In this document: positions 6,609 to 10,688 of the stretch, piece after piece
Layout: every line of letters starts with the position of its first letter
How positions within the stretch are numbered: position 1 is the stretch's first letter
NCBI GenBank assembly: GCA_949292445.1
Contig: CASEZU010000164.1
Location: forward strand, 1-10,688
Source: an uncultured Spirochaetales bacterium
Lineage (GTDB): Bacteria > Spirochaetota > Spirochaetia > Sphaerochaetales > Sphaerochaetaceae
DNA length: 10,688 bases
Reading direction: 5' to 3'
The notes under the pieces: model-generated
The model's database searches: none
Seen by the model: the letters and a program-made list of their open reading frames with translations, nothing else
What the model was told of the DNA's origin: nothing
Position numbers and translations under genes: made by a program

Positions 6609-6679
6609 GATGTGCTGTTTTGTACTTTTCAGATGTCCGTCCGGCTGGAAAAGGGGGAGCGGTGTGGTATAATCATCAG
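6586..6679. repeat. 9-bp inverted repeat in the divergent promoter region
   Basis: CTGATGATT at 6586-6594 is the exact reverse complement of AATCATCAG at 6671-6679. Each divergent gene therefore carries AATCATCAG in its own transcription direction: one copy overlaps the -10 and start region of the flavin reductase gene, the other lies just upstream of the hpt -10 candidate. The copies are 76 bases apart. They may be two sites for one regulator or coincidence. Confidence 0.3.
6645..6673 (+). promoter_or_regulatory. Extended -10 promoter of the flavin reductase gene
   Basis: A perfect TATAAT at 6668-6673 is preceded by TGG, forming an extended -10. The hexamer 17 bases upstream (CTGGAA, 6645-6650) matches the -35 consensus poorly, as is usual for extended -10 promoters. 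Transcription would start near 6680, just ahead of the AAAGGAGG ribosome site at 6683-6690. Confidence 0.6.
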
Positions 6680-6696
6680 CACAAAGGAGGTCAGGG

Positions 6697-7191
6697 ATGC
6701 AGAAGATAGGATTCGATCAGCTTGAACTCAATCCGTTCACCGTGATTGGCAGTGACAACTTCCTGCTTACGGCGGGAACCATGTCCGACTGGAACACCAT
6801 GACCGCAGGATGGGGCGGTCTCGGATACCTGTGGAACGACCCCGTGGCCTTCGTGTTCGTCAGGCAGGAGAGGTATACGCTCTCATTTCTGGAACGCATG
6901 GGAAATTTCACGCTTTCATTCTTTCCGCCGGAAATGAAGAATGTCCTCGATTTCTGCGGCAGCTGCTCGGGCCGCAATACAGATAAGGCGGCCGGCGCAC
7001 ATATAACTCCGGTGTCCGTGGATGGTTCAGTGGCTTTCGAGGAGGCCAATCTCATATTCTCCTGCCAGAAAGTCGCAGCCGCAGTGCTCGGAGAGGAGGC
7101 GCTGATTGACGAGGGTATCAAGAGGCTTTATCCTCAGGAGGACTGGCACAGAATGTTTGTGGGACGCATCCTCGGCGTGTACATAAACTGA
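6697..7191 (+). CDS. Flavin reductase-like FMN-binding protein
   Basis: A 164-residue protein of the flavin reductase-like (split-barrel FMN-binding) family. The core MSDWNTMTAGWGGLGYLWN (about residues 29-47) and the following FVFVRQERYT segment match family members that bind FMN. They are typically cytosolic NAD(P)H-dependent reductases or electron carriers. There is a cysteine pair in FCGSCSG (about 87-93), sometimes seen in anaerobe members. The substrate is unknown. An excellent AAAGGAGG lies six bases before ATG 6697, and an extended -10 promoter precedes it. Only 14 bases separate it from the fused E1 gene, so the two are likely cotranscribed. A functional link is not established by sequence. 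Confidence 0.85.
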   Translation: MQKIGFDQLELNPFTVIGSDNFLLTAGTMSDWNTMTAGWGGLGYLWNDPVAFVFVRQERYTLSFLERMGNFTLSFFPPEMKNVLDFCGSCSGRNTDKAAGAHITPVSVDGSVAFEEANLIFSCQKVAAAVLGEEALIDEGIKRLYPQEDWHRMFVGRILGVYIN

Positions 7192-7205
7192 GTCCGGAGG
7201 CTTTG

Positions 7206-9149
7206 ATGGATCATATCTCCCTCTTCTCGTCCATGCTTCGCTCGCGTTATTTCGAGGAAGAGCTGGAGAAACTCTCAGAAGCCGGTCTGATATATGGCAC
7301 ATATCATCTTTCAATAGGGCAGGAAGCTGTCTCATCCGGCCTTGCCGCAGCGCTCAGTGATAATGACTGGATAGTGCCGACACACCGCTGCCACGGCTAC
7401 AATGCGGCCAGGGGCTCAGATCTTTCCCGCATGTTCTCAGAGGTGCTAGGATCGCGCCATGGACTCTGCATGGGACTCGGCGGTTCGATGCACATGACTG
7501 ATGTCCGGACACGTAATCTCGGGTCATCTGCGGTTGTCGGCTCGGGAATAGGCCTTGCCGGCGGGCTTGCCCTTGCCATGAAGAGGCTGCACTCCGATGG
7601 TATCGCTGTCGCGATATTCGGGGACGGCGCATCTTCGAGAGGAATACTCTATGAGGTGATGAATGCAGCATCGCTCTGGCATCTCCCTCTTCTCTTTCTC
7701 CTTGAGAACAATCATTACGGCATGTCAGCAGCTGCTGACAGGATGATAGCCGCTGACGGCATCTTCCGCAGGGCTGAGGGCTTCCTGATCCCCTCTGAGA
7801 AGATCGACGGCAATGATGTGCTCGCAGTTGAGGAAGCCGTCGCTTCTGCCCGGGAGCGCATCCTTTCCAGCCACAAGCCGTTCCTCATTGAGGCTGATAC
7901 ATACAGGCAGTGCGGCCACAGCCGCTCAGACAGGCTCGTCTACAGAAGTCGTGAGGAGGAGTCTGAGTGGAAGGAGAAGGATCCCCTGGTTTTCTTCCGG
8001 CGTTTCCTGACACTCTCCGGCCTGGCGGATGATGAGGAGCTGGATGCCGTGGAGAGAAGCGTCCGCAGCGAAGTCAGGATTGCGGCGGAGAAAGCACTCA
8101 GGACAAAGGATGAGGCTGTCAGCGCCGCGGAGATGGCAGGTCTTGTATATGCTCCATCTCCGGAGAGGGAAGCTCATATAGGGAAGACTCACCATGGCAC
8201 TTACCGCGAGGCGGTCCGTGAAGCGCTGGATGTGATTCTCTCCTCTGATGAGAGGGCCTTTCTCATGGGGGAGGACATAGGTGTCTACGGGGGCTGTTTC
8301 GGTGTCACTGGGGACCTCTGCAAAAAGCATCCGGGGCAGGTTATTGAGACTCCGGTCTCCGAGGAGGGCTTCACCTCAATGGCTGCCGGCTCTGCGATGC
8401 TCGGGCTGCATCCTGTCGTGGAGGTGATGTACGGGGATTTCTCCACGCTCTCTTCCGACGCGATCGTGAATCATGGAGCAAAAGCCAGATTCATGTCAGG
8501 GGGGCAGCTTTCGTGCCCGATGGTTTTCCGTACGCCGGTGGGAGGCCTGACAGGGCACGGTCCGCAGCATACCCAGTGCCTGGAAACGATGTTCACCGGG
8601 ATCCCGGGGCTGAAGGTCGTGGCTCCTTCAGATCCCGCATCGGCAAAGGCGCTTCTCATCGGGGCTGCGGCTGACGGCAATCCTGTGCTCTTCTTCGAGC
8701 ATAAGGCGCTTTACAGCTCAGAGGGGGAGATAGGTGATGATGACTCGTACCTTCCTCTAGGAAAGGCTATTGTCCATGGAAGCGGTTCCCGTCTTCTTGT
8801 CATAGGCTATTCGAGGCCGTTCACGGCGGCGCGTCATGCACTTGCGGATCTTGCTGCTGATATCACATTCATAGATCTCGCGACTATATACCCGCTTGAT
8901 GAGGCAACGCTCACCGCGGAGTTCGAGCGGGTAGGCAGGGCCCTCATTGTCGAGGATACGCCGCTGGAAGGAAGTGTGGCTGAGAGCGTGATGCGGATTC
9001 TCTCTTCGTCTTCAAGATACAGGGCTGGGTCCTGCAGGATTCTTTCAGCGCTTTCCATGCCTCTGCCATGTCCCAGGGCACTCGAGGAGGCTGTGCTTGT
9101 CTCTGAAGAAAGCATAAGAGAGGCTGCGCTCGCCCTCCTCGCCCTTTGA
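7206..9149 (+). CDS. Fused alpha-beta E1 of a thiamine diphosphate 2-oxoacid dehydrogenase (pyruvate/acetoin type)
   Basis: A 647-residue single chain combining both E1 subunits, which decarboxylate a 2-oxoacid (or cleave acetoin) and normally pass the acyl group to a lipoyl E2. Residues 1 to about 316 form the alpha part: THRCHGYN (59-66), the thiamine diphosphate motif starting at GDG 139-141 and ending at NN 168-169, and TYRQCGHSRSD (232-242). The GHSxSD form suggests pyruvate or acetoin rather than branched-chain substrates. Residues from about 332 form the beta part: TYREAVREAL (332-341), MGEDIGVYGG (354-363), EEGF (386-389), GPQHTQ (452-457) and a transketolase-C domain (about 525-640). 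A linker of about 15 residues joins the natural alpha C-terminus (VYA, 314-316) to the beta N-terminus. The start is ATG 7206, five bases after CCGGAGG; a TTG directly before it is too close to that site. No E2 or E3 gene is in the window. Confidence 0.9.
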   Translation: MDHISLFSSMLRSRYFEEELEKLSEAGLIYGTYHLSIGQEAVSSGLAAALSDNDWIVPTHRCHGYNAARGSDLSRMFSEVLGSRHGLCMGLGGSMHMTDVRTRNLGSSAVVGSGIGLAGGLALAMKRLHSDGIAVAIFGDGASSRGILYEVMNAASLWHLPLLFLLENNHYGMSAAADRMIAADGIFRRAEGFLIPSEKIDGNDVLAVEEAVASARERILSSHKPFLIEADTYRQCGHSRSDRLVYRSREEESEWKEKDPLVFFRRFLTLSGLADDEELDAVERSVRSEVRIAAEKALRTKDEAVSAAEMAGLVYAPSPEREAHIGKTHHGTYREAVREALDVILSSDERAFLMGEDIGVYGGCFGVTGDLCKKHPGQVIETPVSEEGFTSMAAGSAMLGLHPVVEVMYGDFSTLSSDAIVNHGAKARFMSGGQLSCPMVFRTPVGGLTGHGPQHTQCLETMFTGIPGLKVVAPSDPASAKALLIGAAADGNPVLFFEHKALYSSEGEIGDDDSYLPLGKAIVHGSGSRLLVIGYSRPFTAARHALADLAADITFIDLATIYPLDEATLTAEFERVGRALIVEDTPLEGSVAESVMRILSSSSRYRAGSCRILSALSMPLPCPRALEEAVLVSEESIREAALALLAL

Positions 9150-9173
9150 ATTTCCTTTCATTATCAATATAAT
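9146..9173 (+). promoter_or_regulatory. Promoter of pheS
   Basis: TTGAAT (9146-9151) and a perfect TATAAT (9168-9173) are 16 bases apart in the 53-bp gap before pheS. The -35 overlaps the stop codon of the E1 gene. Transcription would start near 9180, with AAGGAG (9189-9194) eight bases before ATG 9203. Confidence 0.65.
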
Positions 9174-9202
9174 CACTCTGTATTTCCGAAGGAGCAGAGA
9201 TT

Positions 9203-10688
9203 ATGGATATCGATGTGAAGAACCTGCATCCGCTGGAGGTGAGGCTCCTCAGACATGTGAAGAGCGGCGAGGACATCACCGAGGAAGGCATTATCAGCGG
9301 CTTGGGATATAAGGTTGGACAGTGCAACCAGGCATTCTCCTGGCTCTCAGCCAAAGGCTGTATTGAAGAGGTCTCCAGGACAAGGAAGACTGTTTATGAA
9401 CTGACGGATACGGGCCGTGCCATGCAGGAAGAGGGTCTCCCTGCAGAGAGGATCTACTCATACCTCAGCAAAGAAGGTGCTCATGCCATGCCCGAGATAG
9501 CCGATGCGCTCGGACTTGAGAAGAGCGATGTTGGCTCAGCTTTCGGCCTTCTGTCATCAAAAGGGGCTCTGCGTCTCAATGAGGAGAGAAAGGCGGAGGT
9601 CGCCGGAGATCTTCCGGAAGACGTGAAGGTGCAGCGCTCGGTTCTCGACAAGGCCGCCGCTGCCGGAAGCCTCGAGGAGAGTGAGCTCTCCGCAGAGGAG
9701 AAGAAGGCCATAGCTCCGCTTGCGAAGAAGAGAGGTGCATCCTCATCCCCGTTTCGCATCCAGGAGCGCGATGAGATAGTCTACCGCCTCACAAAGACAG
9801 GCGAGGAGACACGCGAGGCTGTGATAAGCGCCAATATAACAGGCGAGGAGTTCGGAGTCCTCACTCCGCAGATGATCCAGACAGGATCATGGAAGAACGG
9901 CTCATTCCGTCCCTATGGCATCAATGCCCCGACATCGAGGCTCATCCCGGGAAGGAGGAATGCATATTCCGAGTATCTGCAGTGGGTCAAGGACAAGCTG
10001 ATCTCCCTCGGCTTCGAGGAGTTCGACGGACCGCTTGTGGAGAATGAGTTCTGGAACGGAGATGCGCTTTTCATGCCGCAGTTCCATTCAGCCCGCGATA
10101 TCCATGATGTCTACTACGTCAAGGATCCGGTGCATGCGCGCGAGATAGAGGAGCCATGGCTCAGCCAGGTCGCGGCAACACATGAGAATGGCTGGAAGAC
10201 AGGGTCACGCGGATGGGACTATACATTCGACCATGAATTCACAAGGCGCCAGGTGCTGAGAAGCCAGGGCACTGTCCTCTCCGCTCATCAGCTTACCAAG
10301 GCCCATATCCCCGGAAAGTATTTCGGCATTGTACGCTGTTTCCGCTATGATCAGGTGGATGCCACGCACGGCGCGGATTTCTATCAGACAGAGGGAATCG
10401 TGATCGGTAAGGACGTTAATCTGAAGAATCTCCTCGGACTTCTGAAGATGTTCGCAGAGGAGATCGCAGGTGCCGAGGAGGTGAAGTATGTCCCAGGTTA
10501 CTTCCCGTTCACCGAGCCTTCCATCGAAGTCCACATCAAGCATCCTCAGCTCGGCTGGTTCGAGCTTGGCGGATCAGGAATCTTCCGTCCTGAGGTCACA
10601 GAGCCTCTCGGAATCAAGGAGCCTGTGCTTGCATGGGGCCTCGGAATTGACAGGATGGCGCTCATGCACCTCGGTCTTAATGACCTGA
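9203..10688 (+). CDS. pheS: Phenylalanyl-tRNA synthetase alpha chain, archaeal/eukaryotic type (3' end outside window)
   Basis: An open frame from ATG 9203 runs to the window edge without a stop: 495 codons, close to the roughly 500 residues of the archaeal-type chain, so only a short C-terminus is missing. It charges tRNA(Phe) with phenylalanine as an alpha2-beta2 enzyme. Residues 1 to about 215 hold repeated winged-helix-like modules (for example HPLEVRLLRHV at 9-19 and AERIYSYLS at 81-89), as in the archaeal/eukaryotic and spirochaetal form, instead of the coiled coil of common bacterial PheS. The class II catalytic core follows: QFHSARD (293-299), motif 2 from FRYDQVDATHGADFYQTEG (380-398), and motif 3 WGLGIDR (478-484) with its arginine. 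AAGGAG precedes the start by eight bases. The gene has its own promoter; pheT probably follows outside the window. Confidence 0.95.
   Translation, partial: MDIDVKNLHPLEVRLLRHVKSGEDITEEGIISGLGYKVGQCNQAFSWLSAKGCIEEVSRTRKTVYELTDTGRAMQEEGLPAERIYSYLSKEGAHAMPEIADALGLEKSDVGSAFGLLSSKGALRLNEERKAEVAGDLPEDVKVQRSVLDKAAAAGSLEESELSAEEKKAIAPLAKKRGASSSPFRIQERDEIVYRLTKTGEETREAVISANITGEEFGVLTPQMIQTGSWKNGSFRPYGINAPTSRLIPGRRNAYSEYLQWVKDKLISLGFEEFDGPLVENEFWNGDALFMPQFHSARDIHDVYYVKDPVHAREIEEPWLSQVAATHENGWKTGSRGWDYTFDHEFTRRQVLRSQGTVLSAHQLTKAHIPGKYFGIVRCFRYDQVDATHGADFYQTEGIVIGKDVNLKNLLGLLKMFAEEIAGAEEVKYVPGYFPFTEPSIEVHIKHPQLGWFELGGSGIFRPEVTEPLGIKEPVLAWGLGIDRMALMHLGLNDL

Noticed and set aside
7203..7205. TTG start for the fused E1 gene
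   Set aside because: It is only two bases from the Shine-Dalgarno GGAGG, while the adjacent ATG 7206 has correct spacing.

Overview
The window looks like an ordinary chromosomal stretch of a bacterium, most likely a spirochaete, possibly of the Sphaerochaeta/Treponema side. The best clue is the last gene. It encodes a phenylalanyl-tRNA synthetase alpha chain of the long archaeal/eukaryotic type, with N-terminal winged-helix-like domains and a QFHSARD-type motif; this type is known in spirochaetes but is unusual for bacteria. Base composition looks a little above 50% GC (by eye, not computed). Most genes have strong AGGAGG-like ribosome binding sites and are packed into tight, overlapping operons. 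No tRNA, rRNA, CRISPR array, insertion sequence or phage gene was seen, and no convincing intrinsic terminator (GC-rich hairpin followed by a T run).

Layout: (1) Bases 1-89 (possibly to 146), minus strand: N-terminus of an unrecognised protein leaving the window. (2) 170-2541, plus strand: three overlapping genes for a TRIC/UPF0126-type membrane protein, a long-form AlaX alanyl-tRNA editing protein, and a VTT/YqaA-type membrane protein. (3) 2543-6547, minus strand: a purine salvage and AMP synthesis cluster, transcribed in the order hpt, a second purine-type phosphoribosyltransferase, purA, purB. Together these can convert hypoxanthine to IMP, then adenylosuccinate, then AMP. The first three genes overlap or nearly touch. 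purB is separated from purA by about 200 bp holding a 73-nt imperfect inverted repeat, a small hairpin that would mask a Shine-Dalgarno sequence, and a perfect TATAAT. (4) 6697-9149, plus strand, divergent from hpt: a flavin reductase-like protein, then a single polypeptide fusing the alpha and beta subunits of a thiamine diphosphate 2-oxoacid dehydrogenase E1 of the pyruvate/acetoin type. (5) From 9203 to the window edge: pheS, from its own promoter.

The coding genes are recognisable and mostly ordinary. No clearly new multi-gene system is visible. The parts most worth a second look are non-coding: the purA-purB intergenic region, with two hairpins and competing purB start sites, and the hpt/flavin reductase divergent promoter region with its palindrome and 9-bp inverted repeat. 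The E1 fusion junction is also worth a look.
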